Notes under the pieces: model-generated
Told to the model about the DNA's origin: nothing
Seen by the model: the letters and a program-made list of their open reading frames with translations, nothing else
The model's database searches: none
Part shown: positions 37,510 through 46,031 of the stretch, in pieces
How the letters are laid out: each line of letters begins with the position of its first letter
How positions within the stretch are numbered: the stretch's first letter is position 1
Translations under genes and position numbers: made by a program
Source of the DNA: Hyphomicrobiales bacterium
GTDB lineage: Bacteria > Pseudomonadota > Alphaproteobacteria > Rhizobiales > Rhizobiaceae
NCBI GenBank assembly: GCA_900469445.1
Contig: UBXM01000021.1
Location: 1 to 64,000 of the forward strand
DNA: 64,000 bases
Reading direction: 5' to 3'

Positions 37510-38025
37510 ATGATGAACACGAAGCTCAAGCCGCAGGCACCGGCACTCGCAGATCAGCACGAAGATACGATCCGTGGTCTTTACATGGAATCGCTGCACC
37601 TGGTGGAACGTCTCCACCGTCGCCTTCTCGACGTCATCAAGGACGAGTTCGACCGTCAGGGTCGCGACGACGTCAACGCCGTACAGGCCCTTCTTCTCTT
37701 CAACATCGGCAATTCGGAACTGACTGCCGGTGAACTCCGCTCCCGCGGCTACTACCTTGGCTCCAACGTTTCCTACAACGTCAAGAAGCTGGTCGATCTC
37801 GGCTTCATCAATCACGCTCGTTCGCGCATTGACCGTCGTTCGGTCCGCATCAGCCTGACGCCGGCCGGCCAGGAAATCGCTGAAACCGTTTCCAAGCTTT
37901 ACGAGCGCCATATCGGCTCGATCGAAAAGGTTGGCGGCATCGGCGAAGGCGAGTTCTCCCAGATGAACCGTCTGCTGCAGCGTCTCGATCGCTTCTGGAA
38001 CGACTCGATCGCCTACCGGATGTAA
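37510..38025 (+). CDS. ldtR: MarR family transcriptional regulator LdtR
   Basis: A 171-residue winged-helix regulator matching LdtR, described in Liberibacter asiaticus and Sinorhizobium as controlling L,D-transpeptidase and cell-wall/stress genes. It has long N-terminal dimer helices (YMESLHLVERLHRRLLDVIK), the helix-turn-helix AGELRSRGYYLGSNVSYNVK and the wing INHARSRIDRRSVRISLT, then a C-terminal dimer helix. The predicted target, an L,D-transpeptidase, is the next full gene on this strand (38944). The AT-rich 231 bases upstream probably hold the promoter and an autoregulatory site, but I could not place one. Confidence 0.88.
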   Translation: MMNTKLKPQAPALADQHEDTIRGLYMESLHLVERLHRRLLDVIKDEFDRQGRDDVNAVQALLLFNIGNSELTAGELRSRGYYLGSNVSYNVKKLVDLGFINHARSRIDRRSVRISLTPAGQEIAETVSKLYERHIGSIEKVGGIGEGEFSQMNRLLQRLDRFWNDSIAYRM

Positions 38026-38108
38026 TCTTAACGGAACCGCGATCCGCCTTTAAACCACTAAGGGCTTGGCGTTCCTCATTACCTCCAGTCATGCGGTGAC
38101 GCACAAAA

Positions 38109-38144
38109 GCAAAACGGAGCGTAGGCCTACGCTCCGTTTTGCTT
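38109..38144. terminator. strong terminator of ldtR
   Basis: AGCAAAACGGAGCGTAGG at 38109-38126 is followed at once by its exact reverse complement (38127-38144), an 18-base perfect palindrome ending GTTTTGCTTGTTT. It would terminate ldtR and, from the other side, the small gene at 38168. Confidence 0.9.
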
Positions 38145-38167
38145 GTTTAACTCATCTGTCGGAGACT

Positions 38168-38368
38168 TTAGCCGCCGATGGCCTTGATGCGGGTCAAGTC
38201 GACAATCACTTCCTGCCAGCCCGTCGGACGATATCCGCGGACTTTATCCGGCCATTCACAAATACCGTCTTCGTTGACGTAGCCGACCCATTGAGCGCTC
38301 TCAAGATGATCGAACAGTAGAAAGACAAGCTTGTTTGGAATGAGAGTGTTTATCGGTTTCCACTGCAT
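38168..38368 (-). CDS. small protein, DUF551-like, unknown function
   Basis: A 66-residue protein: MQWKPINTLIPNKLVFLLFD, then SAQWVGYVNEDGICEWP and a closing PTGWQEVIVDL. The W-x-P-I start and the GYVNEDG/W/PTxW pattern resemble DUF551-type phage-associated proteins, which is only a weak likeness. A very good ribosome site, GGAGGAG, lies four bases before the ATG, which argues that the gene is real. It is convergent with ldtR across the palindromic terminator and sits at the edge of an AT-rich segment that looks acquired. Confidence 0.6.
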   Translation of the reverse strand: MQWKPINTLIPNKLVFLLFDHLESAQWVGYVNEDGICEWPDKVRGYRPTGWQEVIVDLTRIKAIGG

Positions 38369-38943
38369 ATAACTCCTCCACTCTTATATTTTTAGTTCAT
38401 AGAATATATTATCGACGCCTTGCTTGAAGCTGGCGCTTCTCCTGAAACAACTTTTGCCGAGCGAATGCTCAGGCGCACGTTGATTCTTCAACCGGAGCCT
38501 GTTTTGCGGAAAGCTCTGAAAAGCGCAATACCGGAAGATCTCAGACATTAATAAGAGAACGCCTCAACCTGCCTGATGTGGTGCCATTGCACTGGAGGCG
38601 CAAATGCCTGGCCGCGGCGAAGAGGAAGCGGTCAGCCAAAAGCTCCATGCAATTGTCTCTCTTGGCAGTCTCTTGGGGCAGGCGGATCTTCGTCCGGAAG
38701 GCGCACTTTGATATCGCGGTTGTTTTTCCGATACGGCAGAAAGGTCACACGGCAACACGGCTTGGTGACGTGAAGCCCGCTGACACGAATTGGCCATATT
38801 ACTATGGGACCGGGCATGTTCAAGCATTTGGTAAAATGGGCCTTTGTCTGCCGTGGTGGAGCTTGGCAGAAACGCATGCTCGCCTGACCTTTGCGCCTTT
38901 TTTAACCATATCCCGGTAACCCTGTGATGTTGAACGGGATCAA
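38369..38943. other. 575-base stretch without a supportable gene, probably degenerate foreign DNA
   Basis: The first 40 bases are AT-rich, unlike the surroundings. From 38396 to 38551 a plus-strand frame is open for 51 codons and reads like real protein (IIDALLEAGASPETTFAERM, ending IPEDLRH), but no ATG or ribosome site starts it, so it looks like the 3' end of a lost gene. A 35-codon frame at 38604-38711 has GGAGG five bases before its ATG and could be a small gene, but nothing else supports it. The last part must contain the promoter of the L,D-transpeptidase gene. Confidence 0.5.
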
Positions 38944-40284
38944 ATGGATAGGATGATGTCGAAGAAGATCGGATCTGAAATTTTGTCTCGCCGCTCCCTG
39001 CTGCGCACTGCTGTGTCCGCAGGTGCGGCGGCTCTGACGGCGCCGGCGCTCGCTCAAAGCCCGATTGACGCTCTGATCAATGCGCCGCGTCGCGGCAGCT
39101 GGGACGATCAGTTCGATGCGCGCGGTGCACGCGCTGCTGTCGGCGTTGTCTCCAACAATCCGGTACTTGGGCCGGAAGGCCCGGCAAACATCCAGCAGGC
39201 GATCTATGCCTACCAGCAGATCGTCTCGAACGGCGGCTGGCCGGAAGTCGGTTCCGCCAACCGGCTCCAGCTCGGCGTTGCCGATCCGTCCGTGCAGAAT
39301 CTGCGTCGTCGCCTTATGATCTCCGGTGACCTTGATCAGTCGGCCGGCATTTCGAACGCATTCGACAGCTATGTTGATGGCGCAGTCAAGCGCTTCCAGG
39401 CGCGTCACGGCCTGCCCGCAGACGGCGTTCTTGGGGATTTTTCGCTGAAGGCGATGAACATCCCGGCACAGACCCGGCTGATGCAGCTTCAGACCAACCT
39501 CGTTCGCCTCCAGTCCATGTCCGGCGATCTCGGGTCGCGTTACGTCATGGTCAACATTCCGGCTGCCTATGTGGAAGCCGTCGAAAGCGATCGCGTCGCG
39601 TTGCGCACCAATGCCGTCGTGGGCCGTATCGATCGTCCGACACATGCGATCAATTCGAAGATCTACGAAGTCATCCTCAATCCCTACTGGACCGCACCGC
39701 GCTCGATCATCGAAAAAGATATCGTTCCGCTGATGCGCAAGGATCCGACCTATCTCACGCGTAACCAGATCCGTCTGATCGATGGTCGCGGTCAGGAAGT
39801 GGCTCCCGATACGGTTGACTGGTTCGCGCCGAAGGCGCCGAATTTCATGTTCCGCCAGGACCCGGGCAAGATCAACGCGATGGCATCGACGAAGATCAAC
39901 TTCCACAATCCGAACAACGAATACATGCATGACACGCCCCAGCAGGGCCTGTTCAACAAGCTGATGCGTTTCGAATCATCCGGCTGCATGCGTATCCAGA
40001 ACGTCCGTGACCTGATCACCTGGCTGCTTCGCGACACGCCCGGCTGGTCGCGCCAGGACATTGAGCGCGTCATCGCCGCCCGCCAGAACAACCCGATCAA
40101 GCTTGCCCAGGAAGTGCCGGTCTATATCGTCTACGTCACGGCATGGTCGGCCAAGGACCAGGTGGTGCAGTTCCGCGACGACATCTATCAGAAGGATGGC
40201 AACCAGGAACTCGCGCTGCAGACCACGACCGGCATCGAGCAGCGTCAGGGCGCGCTGACCGAAAGCGATATGCTGCCGCAATAA
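38944..40284 (+). CDS. L,D-transpeptidase (YkuD domain, YcbB-type)
   Basis: Forms 3-3 cross-links in peptidoglycan or attaches proteins to it, in the periplasm. The 446-residue protein begins with SRRSLLRTAVSAGAAALTAPALA, a signal peptide with a Tat-like twin Arg. A peptidoglycan-binding domain follows (VDGAVKRFQARHGLPADGVL), then the catalytic domain with NEYMHDTPQQGLF and FESSGCMRIQNV, where Cys348 is the nucleophile; SSGC replaces the SHGC of smaller YkuD proteins, as in the YcbB group. It is the counterpart of LdtP, the target of LdtR, whose gene lies 0.9 kb upstream. Confidence 0.92.
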   Translation: MDRMMSKKIGSEILSRRSLLRTAVSAGAAALTAPALAQSPIDALINAPRRGSWDDQFDARGARAAVGVVSNNPVLGPEGPANIQQAIYAYQQIVSNGGWPEVGSANRLQLGVADPSVQNLRRRLMISGDLDQSAGISNAFDSYVDGAVKRFQARHGLPADGVLGDFSLKAMNIPAQTRLMQLQTNLVRLQSMSGDLGSRYVMVNIPAAYVEAVESDRVALRTNAVVGRIDRPTHAINSKIYEVILNPYWTAPRSIIEKDIVPLMRKDPTYLTRNQIRLIDGRGQEVAPDTVDWFAPKAPNFMFRQDPGKINAMASTKINFHNPNNEYMHDTPQQGLFNKLMRFESSGCMRIQNVRDLITWLLRDTPGWSRQDIERVIAARQNNPIKLAQEVPVYIVYVTAWSAKDQVVQFRDDIYQKDGNQELALQTTTGIEQRQGALTESDMLPQ

Positions 40285-40306
40285 ACTGCGGATTGAAAAG
40301 AGATTG

Positions 40307-40335
40307 AAAAGGCCGGGCATTTGTCCGGCCTTTTT
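40307..40335 (+). terminator. rho-independent terminator of the L,D-transpeptidase gene
   Basis: AAAAGGCCGG, loop, CCGGCCTTTTT: ten-plus pairs with A-T tracts at the base, 22 bases after the stop. Confidence 0.92.
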
Positions 40336-40454
40336 CGTTGCTGTCATGGGGGTGTGATGCTGCCGATCACAAAATGTAATCGGTGCTCCGTTATGCGTTG
40401 CCTTAATATGATCGGGAACTAATCTGAGGTCTCTGATGGGGGCGGGGCTCTTCG

Positions 40455-41276
40455 ATGACGCATAATTTTTTGTATTTCACTGGCGCTGCCTTTGTGGCGG
40501 CGGCAACGTTGTTCGGGGCCCTTTCGGCTTCGGCTGCTGACTTCGACCAGACACGACTGGCACCTGAGCGGGAATGGTCGGTTATCGTCAGTCCCTATGT
40601 CTGGGCCGCTTCGCTGAAAGGGGATGCATCCCTTGCCGGCTTCAATTCGGATGTCGATGTGCCGTTTTCAGAAGTATTCGACCATCTCGATTTCGTTCTG
40701 ATGGGCAATATCGAGGTGACCAACGGTCAATGGGGCGTATATGTCGATGCCCAGCGTGTCCGTACCTCGCAGGACGAGGAGCTGTTTGCCAACGAGCTCA
40801 AGTTGGGAATCAAGACGACGTCTCTGGCCGCGGGCGCATTTTTCAAGGCTTATGAAACGGAACTTGGCGGCGATACCGTCTTCGGTCGGCCCCGCACGCT
40901 TTCCATCGAGCCGACTGCCGGGCTGCGCTGGACGAAGCTTGAAGCGGATGTTTCCGTATTTGGCCTGAACGCATCGAAAAGCGCCAACTGGACGGATCCG
41001 TTCATCGGCTTGCGCGTCAATGCCGACCTGACGCGGCGCTGGAACCTGTTCGCCTCGACCGATGTCGGTGGGTTCGGGGTAGGTTCGCGCCTCAGCGTCA
41101 ATGCCCAGGCCTATCTGGGCTATCGCACAACGATGCTGGGGAGGCCGACCATCCTGCGCGCGGGTTATCGCGCGCTTTATCAGGATTATAAAAACGACGA
41201 TTTTACCGGAGTGAACAAGTTCCGCTGGGATACGACCCAGCACGGTCCGGTCGTCGGATTGTCCATGCGCTTCTGA
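40455..41276 (+). CDS. outer membrane beta-barrel protein, unknown function
   Basis: A 273-residue exported protein. The signal peptide is cleaved near SASAADFDQT. The mature part is a run of amphipathic strands with aromatic ends (WSVIVSPYVWAASLKGD, QWGVYVDAQRVRTS, LSVNAQAYLGYRTTML) and it finishes VVGLSMRF, a terminal Phe as required for BAM-dependent insertion. An eight- to ten-strand barrel is likely. No family name recalled with certainty. The amidase gene follows after 40 bases and may be co-transcribed. Confidence 0.8.
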   Translation: MTHNFLYFTGAAFVAAATLFGALSASAADFDQTRLAPEREWSVIVSPYVWAASLKGDASLAGFNSDVDVPFSEVFDHLDFVLMGNIEVTNGQWGVYVDAQRVRTSQDEELFANELKLGIKTTSLAAGAFFKAYETELGGDTVFGRPRTLSIEPTAGLRWTKLEADVSVFGLNASKSANWTDPFIGLRVNADLTRRWNLFASTDVGGFGVGSRLSVNAQAYLGYRTTMLGRPTILRAGYRALYQDYKNDDFTGVNKFRWDTTQHGPVVGLSMRF

Positions 41277-41316
41277 CCGCCAGAATTCATCTTTTTATTC
41301 AGGGGAGTGGGTCATA

Positions 41317-42390
41317 ATGTTCTCACCGGCCAATACCGCTCGCAAGGCCGCAGTCGCCTTGTCCGTTTCAACACTGTGCTTTGCCTCCGTTGCCGAAGCC
41401 TGCACGCGTTTCGTCTATCACGGCGCCGATGGGCAGGTCGTCACCGCGCGTTCCATGGATTGGAAAAGCGATGTGATGACCAATCTCTACGTGCTGCCCA
41501 GGGGAATGGAGCGGAACGGGGAGGCGGGGCCGAATTCGATCCGGTGGAAATCGAAATACGGCAGCGTCGTCGCAACCGGCTATGATGTCTCGACGACCGA
41601 TGGCGTCAACGAGGCGGGCTTGGCGGCGAACCTGCTCTGGCTTGTCGAATCCGACTATCCGCCCTTCGACAAGGACAGCAAGCCGGGCCTAACGATCGCC
41701 GCCTGGGCGCAATATGTGCTCGATAATTTTGCGACGGTTGAGGAGGCGGTCAATGCTCTCGAAAAGCAGCCTTTCACCATCGTTACCGATAATGTTCCCG
41801 GCGAGGAGCGTCTGACCACCCTGCACCTGTCCATTTCAGATGCGTCGGGCGACAGTGCCATCGTTGAATATATCGCCGGCAAGCAGGTCATCCATCACAG
41901 CCGCGATTACAAGGTGATGACCAATTCTCCGATCTTCGACCAGCAATTGGCGCTGGATGCCTACTGGAAGCAGATCGGCGGCACCGTCATGCTGCCCGGC
42001 ACCAACCGTGCGGCAGATCGCTTCGCCCGCGCATCGTTCTACGTCGATGCGATCCCGAAATTCGAGGATCCGAACCGTTCTGTTGCCAGCGTCTTCAGCG
42101 TCATCCGCAATGTCTCGGTGCCGTTCGGCCTGAATACGCCGGAAGAACCGAACATTTCCTCGACCCGCTGGCGCACGGTCGTCGATCATAAGCGCAAGCT
42201 CTATTTCTTCGAATCCGCGCTGACGCCGAACACGTTCTGGGTGGATCTCAAGGCGCTCGATTTTTCTGCCGACACGGGAAAGGTGATGAGGCTCGATCTC
42301 GGTCCAAATCAGGACCACACTTTTTCAGGCAATGCGACGAAGGATTTCCGCGCAGCTCCCGCGTTTCATTTCCTCGGCGTGAAAATCTGA
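41317..42390 (+). CDS. secreted linear amide hydrolase (choloylglycine hydrolase / penicillin V acylase family)
   Basis: An Ntn-hydrolase of 357 residues. The signal peptide ends at ASVAEA, so cleavage exposes Cys29 (ACTRFVYHG) as the N-terminal nucleophile. Other family residues appear in ARSMDWKSD (Arg, Asp), in [15 protein letters not shown], where Asn and Glu-type residues shape the oxyanion hole, and in VMTNSPIF (Asn). Gram-negative members, including one from Agrobacterium, cleave penicillin V and long-chain acyl-homoserine lactones; which substrate applies here is inference. It lies between the outer membrane protein gene and glyA. Confidence 0.87.
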   Translation: MFSPANTARKAAVALSVSTLCFASVAEACTRFVYHGADGQVVTARSMDWKSDVMTNLYVLPRGMERNGEAGPNSIRWKSKYGSVVATGYDVSTTDGVNEAGLAANLLWLVESDYPPFDKDSKPGLTIAAWAQYVLDNFATVEEAVNALEKQPFTIVTDNVPGEERLTTLHLSISDASGDSAIVEYIAGKQVIHHSRDYKVMTNSPIFDQQLALDAYWKQIGGTVMLPGTNRAADRFARASFYVDAIPKFEDPNRSVASVFSVIRNVSVPFGLNTPEEPNISSTRWRTVVDHKRKLYFFESALTPNTFWVDLKALDFSADTGKVMRLDLGPNQDHTFSGNATKDFRAAPAFHFLGVKI

Positions 42391-42411
42391 TCGACCGGTC
42401 AACAAGCGGCA

Positions 42412-42435
42412 TGCCGCGGTGGGAACACCGCGGCA
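42412..42435 (+). terminator. hairpin between the amidase gene and glyA
   Basis: TGCCGCGGTG, loop GGAA, CACCGCGGCA: ten perfect G/C-rich pairs closed by a GNRA-type tetraloop. It lies 21 bases past the amidase stop and 95 before the glyA start. No T-run follows, so either a weak terminator or a structure in the glyA leader. Confidence 0.5.
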
Positions 42436-42529
42436 GAGCGCGCAAATGTCGCTCTTCGTATTGCCCTTCAACGGGCGGAGCGCTAAGACGCGTCACACCG
42501 CTTGCCATCCCTGTCGAGGAGCCTCGTCC

Positions 42530-43819
42530 ATGTCGCATACCGAAGCCTTCTTCTCTCGCCCGCTTGCCGAAACCGATCCGGAAATCTTCGGCTCGATCCA
42601 GAAGGAGCTCGGTCGCCAGCGCCACGAGATCGAACTGATCGCCTCCGAAAATATCGTCTCGCGCGCCGTGCTCGAAGCCCAGGGCTCGATCATGACCAAC
42701 AAGTATGCGGAAGGTTATCCGGGCAAGCGCTATTACGGCGGCTGCCAGTTCGTCGATATCGCCGAAGAGCTCGCCATCGAACGCGCCAAGAAGCTGTTCG
42801 GCGTCAACTTCGCCAACGTCCAGCCGAATTCGGGTTCGCAGATGAACCAGGCCGTCTTCCTCGCGCTCCTGCAGCCGGGCGATACGTTCATGGGCCTCGA
42901 CCTCAACTCGGGCGGTCACCTGACGCATGGTTCGCCGGTCAACATGTCCGGCAAATGGTTCAACGTCGTGTCCTACGGCGTGCGTGAAGACGACAACCTG
43001 CTCGACATGGACGACGTTGCCGCCAAGGCGCGCGAACACAAGCCGAAGCTGATCATTGCCGGCGGCACCGCCTATTCCCGCATCTGGGACTGGAAGCGTT
43101 TCCGCGAGATTGCCGATGAAGTCGGCGCTTATCTGATGGTCGACATGGCCCACATCGCCGGTCTCGTTGCCGGTGGCCAGCATCCGTCGCCGTTCCCGCA
43201 TTGCCACGTCGCCACCACCACGACCCACAAGTCGCTGCGCGGCCCGCGCGGTGGCGTGATCCTGACGAATGACGAGGATCTGGCGAAGAAGTTCAATTCG
43301 GCCGTTTTCCCCGGCCTGCAGGGCGGCCCGCTCATGCACATCATCGCCGCCAAGGCCGTTGCCTTCGGTGAAGCGCTGCAGCCTGACTTCAAGGATTACG
43401 CAGCCCAGATCGTCAAGAACGCCAAGGCGCTGTCGGAAACGCTGGTTGCCGGCGGTCTGGACATCGTTTCGGGCGGCACCGACAACCACCTGATGCTGGT
43501 CGACCTGCGCAAGAAGAACGCCACCGGCAAGCGCGCCGAGGCCGCTCTCGGTCGCGGTTACATCACCTGCAACAAGAACGGCATCCCGTTCGATCCAGAA
43601 AAGCCGTTTGTCACCTCGGGTGTCCGCCTCGGTACGCCGGCCGGTACGACCCGCGGCTTCAAGGAAGCCGAGTTCAAGGAAATCGGCAATCTCATCGTCG
43701 AAGTTCTCGACGGTCTGAAGACGGCCAATTCCGATGAGGGCAATGCTGCCGTGGAAGCCGCCGTTCGCGAAAAGGTCGTTGCCTTGACCGACCGTTTCCC
43801 GATGTACCCGTACCTCTAA
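42530..43819 (+). CDS. glyA: serine hydroxymethyltransferase
   Basis: Converts serine and THF to glycine and methylene-THF, the main source of one-carbon units. The 429-residue PLP enzyme has the [20 protein letters not shown] start block and the PLP lysine in [14 protein letters not shown] at about Lys234. GAGGAG eight bases before ATG 42530 fixes the start. It leads glyA-nrdR-ribD-ribE, all on one strand with little or no spacing. Complete. Confidence 0.96.
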   Translation: MSHTEAFFSRPLAETDPEIFGSIQKELGRQRHEIELIASENIVSRAVLEAQGSIMTNKYAEGYPGKRYYGGCQFVDIAEELAIERAKKLFGVNFANVQPNSGSQMNQAVFLALLQPGDTFMGLDLNSGGHLTHGSPVNMSGKWFNVVSYGVREDDNLLDMDDVAAKAREHKPKLIIAGGTAYSRIWDWKRFREIADEVGAYLMVDMAHIAGLVAGGQHPSPFPHCHVATTTTHKSLRGPRGGVILTNDEDLAKKFNSAVFPGLQGGPLMHIIAAKAVAFGEALQPDFKDYAAQIVKNAKALSETLVAGGLDIVSGGTDNHLMLVDLRKKNATGKRAEAALGRGYITCNKNGIPFDPEKPFVTSGVRLGTPAGTTRGFKEAEFKEIGNLIVEVLDGLKTANSDEGNAAVEAAVREKVVALTDRFPMYPYL

Positions 43820-43828
43820 GGAGAGCCG

Positions 43829-44320
43829 ATGCGCTGCCCATTTTGCGGCTCTGAAGACACCCAGGTCAAGGATAGTCGTCCGGCGGAGGATTTTACCTCC
43901 ATCCGCCGGCGCCGCATCTGCCCGGATTGCGGCGGTCGTTTCACCACTTTCGAGCGTGTGCAACTGCGCGAATTGATGGTGTTGAAAAAGACCGGCCGCA
44001 AGGTGCCGTTCGCCCGCGACAAGCTGGTGCGGTCTTTCCAGATCGCGCTGCGTAAGCGCCCGGTCGAGCCTGACCGGATCGAACGCGCCGTGTCGGGCAT
44101 CGTCCGTCGGCTGGAAAGTTCGGGCGAAGCCGAGATTTCCTCCGAACAGATCGGTCTTCAGGTTCTCGAAGCGCTGAAAAGCCTCGATGACGTTGCTTTC
44201 GTTCGCTACGCCTCTGTCTATCGGGATTTCTCTCACGCTGAGGATTTCGAGAAGGTGATTGAGGAGATCAACGCCAAGCTTGCCCGCGATCCGGGGCTTG
44301 AAACCGGAGACGGTTCTTGA
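43829..44320 (+). CDS. nrdR: transcriptional repressor NrdR
   Basis: A 163-residue repressor of ribonucleotide reductase genes that senses ATP and dATP. The zinc ribbon uses C3, C6 (MRCPFCG) and C31, C34 ([12 protein letters not shown]); the ATP-cone follows ([20 protein letters not shown] region to residue 140). GGAGAGCCG precedes the ATG. It is nine bases after glyA and overlaps the start of ribD, the order found in many alphaproteobacteria. Confidence 0.96.
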   Translation: MRCPFCGSEDTQVKDSRPAEDFTSIRRRRICPDCGGRFTTFERVQLRELMVLKKTGRKVPFARDKLVRSFQIALRKRPVEPDRIERAVSGIVRRLESSGEAEISSEQIGLQVLEALKSLDDVAFVRYASVYRDFSHAEDFEKVIEEINAKLARDPGLETGDGS

Positions 44321-45405
44321 CGGGCGCTGCCGAAGACCGGCGTTTCATGGCAGCCGCATTGCGGCTGTCCCGTTGGCACACCGGCCTCACGGCAACCAAC
44401 CCTTCCGTCGGCTGCATCGTCGTCAGGGACGGTGCGATCGTCGGCCAGGCCGTGACTGCCGTTGGCGGCAGGCCTCATGCGGAGACGCAGGCGCTCGCCG
44501 TCGCCGGTGAACGGGCGAGGGGGGCGACGGTTTATGTCACCCTTGAACCTTGCTCACACTATGGACGCACACCACCCTGCGCCAATGCGCTTGTCGCAGC
44601 CGGTGTCGCCCGTGTCGTCGTTTGCCTCAACGATCCCGATCCTCGTGTCTCCGGCCGTGGTTTCGGCATTCTGCGCGAAGCCGGCATCATTGTCGAAACC
44701 GGACTGCTCGAAGATGAAGGGCGGCGTGTGCTCGCAGCCTACCTCTCGCGTCAGACGCGGGGATTGCCCTATGTGACCCTCAAGCTTGCCGTTTCCGCCG
44801 ATGGAATGCTGGGCCGCAAGGGTGAGGAGCTGATTGTCACCGGGCCGCAATCGCGCGCCCAGGTGCATATGATGCGTGCCGAAAACGATGCGATCCTCGT
44901 CGGCATCGGCACGGCGCTGGTGGACGATCCCGAGCTTACCGTGCGGCTTCCCGGACTGCAGAGCCGCTCGCCGCTCCGGATCATTCTCGATCGCCGGCTG
45001 GAACTGCCGCTATCCTCGAAACTGGTGAAATCGACCGGGACCGTGCCGGTCGTTGCCGTCACAGATCCCTTCTGCGAGACACATCCGGCAAACGAAGAAC
45101 GTCTGCGTGCGCTGATGTCCGCTGGTGTCGAAGTTCTCCAGGCGGCCGATCTGAGCGACCTACTGGCCAATCTCGCGACGCGCGGAATTTCCTCGCTCAT
45201 GGTCGAGGGCGGAGCTCATGTCGCGCGCAGCTTCCTTTCGGCGGGACTGGTCGACCGCCTTGTGCTTGCCCAGTCGGAACTCGTCGTGGGGGCGGATGGC
45301 ATTGAATCGCCCGCCACGCCATCCGATATTCCAGCAGGATTTCAGTGCGTGCGGCAGGAGCGCTTCGGCGCCGACCGCAGCTTCGAATATGAAAGAGGCC
45401 TTTGA
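44317..45405 (+). CDS. ribD: riboflavin biosynthesis deaminase/reductase
   Basis: A two-domain enzyme for the second and third steps of riboflavin synthesis. The zinc deaminase domain has HAE at residues 54-56 and [11 protein letters not shown] with C79 and C88; the NADPH reductase domain begins near [14 protein letters not shown]. Total 362 residues. The best start is a TTG at 44317 that overlaps the nrdR stop as TTGA: the first in-frame ATG is ten codons later and would cut into the conserved [11 protein letters not shown] helix. ribE follows with a one-base overlap. Confidence 0.94.
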   Translation: MTGAAEDRRFMAAALRLSRWHTGLTATNPSVGCIVVRDGAIVGQAVTAVGGRPHAETQALAVAGERARGATVYVTLEPCSHYGRTPPCANALVAAGVARVVVCLNDPDPRVSGRGFGILREAGIIVETGLLEDEGRRVLAAYLSRQTRGLPYVTLKLAVSADGMLGRKGEELIVTGPQSRAQVHMMRAENDAILVGIGTALVDDPELTVRLPGLQSRSPLRIILDRRLELPLSSKLVKSTGTVPVVAVTDPFCETHPANEERLRALMSAGVEVLQAADLSDLLANLATRGISSLMVEGGAHVARSFLSAGLVDRLVLAQSELVVGADGIESPATPSDIPAGFQCVRQERFGADRSFEYERGL

Positions 45406-46019
45406 TGTTTACCGGCATTGTCACCGATATTGGCACGGTTTCCGAACTGACCCCTCTGGACGAGGGCGTGAAGCTGCGCATCTCGACCAATTACGATCCG
45501 AAGACGATCGATCTGGGAGCATCGATCGCCCATGGCGGCGTCTGCCTGACCGTGACCACGCTTCCCGAAGATGGCAGCAACGAGCGCTGGTTTGAAGTGG
45601 AAGCCTGGGAAGAGGCTTTGCGTCTGACGACGATCGCATCCTGGGAGAAGGGAACGCGGGTCAATCTGGAGCGCGCGTTGAAGATCGGCGACGAGCTCGG
45701 CGGCCATATCGTTTCCGGCCATGTCGATGGCAAGGCCGAGATATTGGCGGTCGAGCCGGAAGGCGAGGCTGTCCGTATCACCTTGCGTGCCCCGGAAGAA
45801 CTGGCCCGTTTCGTTGCGCCAAAGGGCTCCGTTGCGCTCGACGGGACGTCGCTCACCGTCAATGCCGTCAACGGAACTGATTTCGATATTCTGCTCATCC
45901 GCCACACGCTGGCCGTTACCACCTGGGGGGATCGCAAACCCGGCGACTTCATCAATTTCGAAGTCGATACCATGGCACGCTATGCCGCCCGACTGGCGGA
46001 GTTTCCCGCAAAGGCGTGA
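45405..46019 (+). CDS. ribE: riboflavin synthase, alpha chain
   Basis: Dismutates two 6,7-dimethyl-8-ribityllumazine molecules to riboflavin. The 204 residues form two repeated lumazine-binding domains, each starting [14 protein letters not shown] or GGHIVSGHVDGKAEI-like, with the second ending before EVDTMARYAARL. AGAGG precedes the ATG at 45405, which shares its A with the ribD stop (TGATG). Transcription then runs into the opposite-strand HD-GYP gene. Confidence 0.94.
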   Translation: MFTGIVTDIGTVSELTPLDEGVKLRISTNYDPKTIDLGASIAHGGVCLTVTTLPEDGSNERWFEVEAWEEALRLTTIASWEKGTRVNLERALKIGDELGGHIVSGHVDGKAEILAVEPEGEAVRITLRAPEELARFVAPKGSVALDGTSLTVNAVNGTDFDILLIRHTLAVTTWGDRKPGDFINFEVDTMARYAARLAEFPAKA

Positions 46020-46031
46020 AGCGCGTCCGGT

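Noticed and set aside
38604..38711. 35-codon frame with GGAGG five bases before its ATG
   Set aside because: Good ribosome site, but no recognisable protein and it lies in degenerate sequence; kept only in the description of the region.
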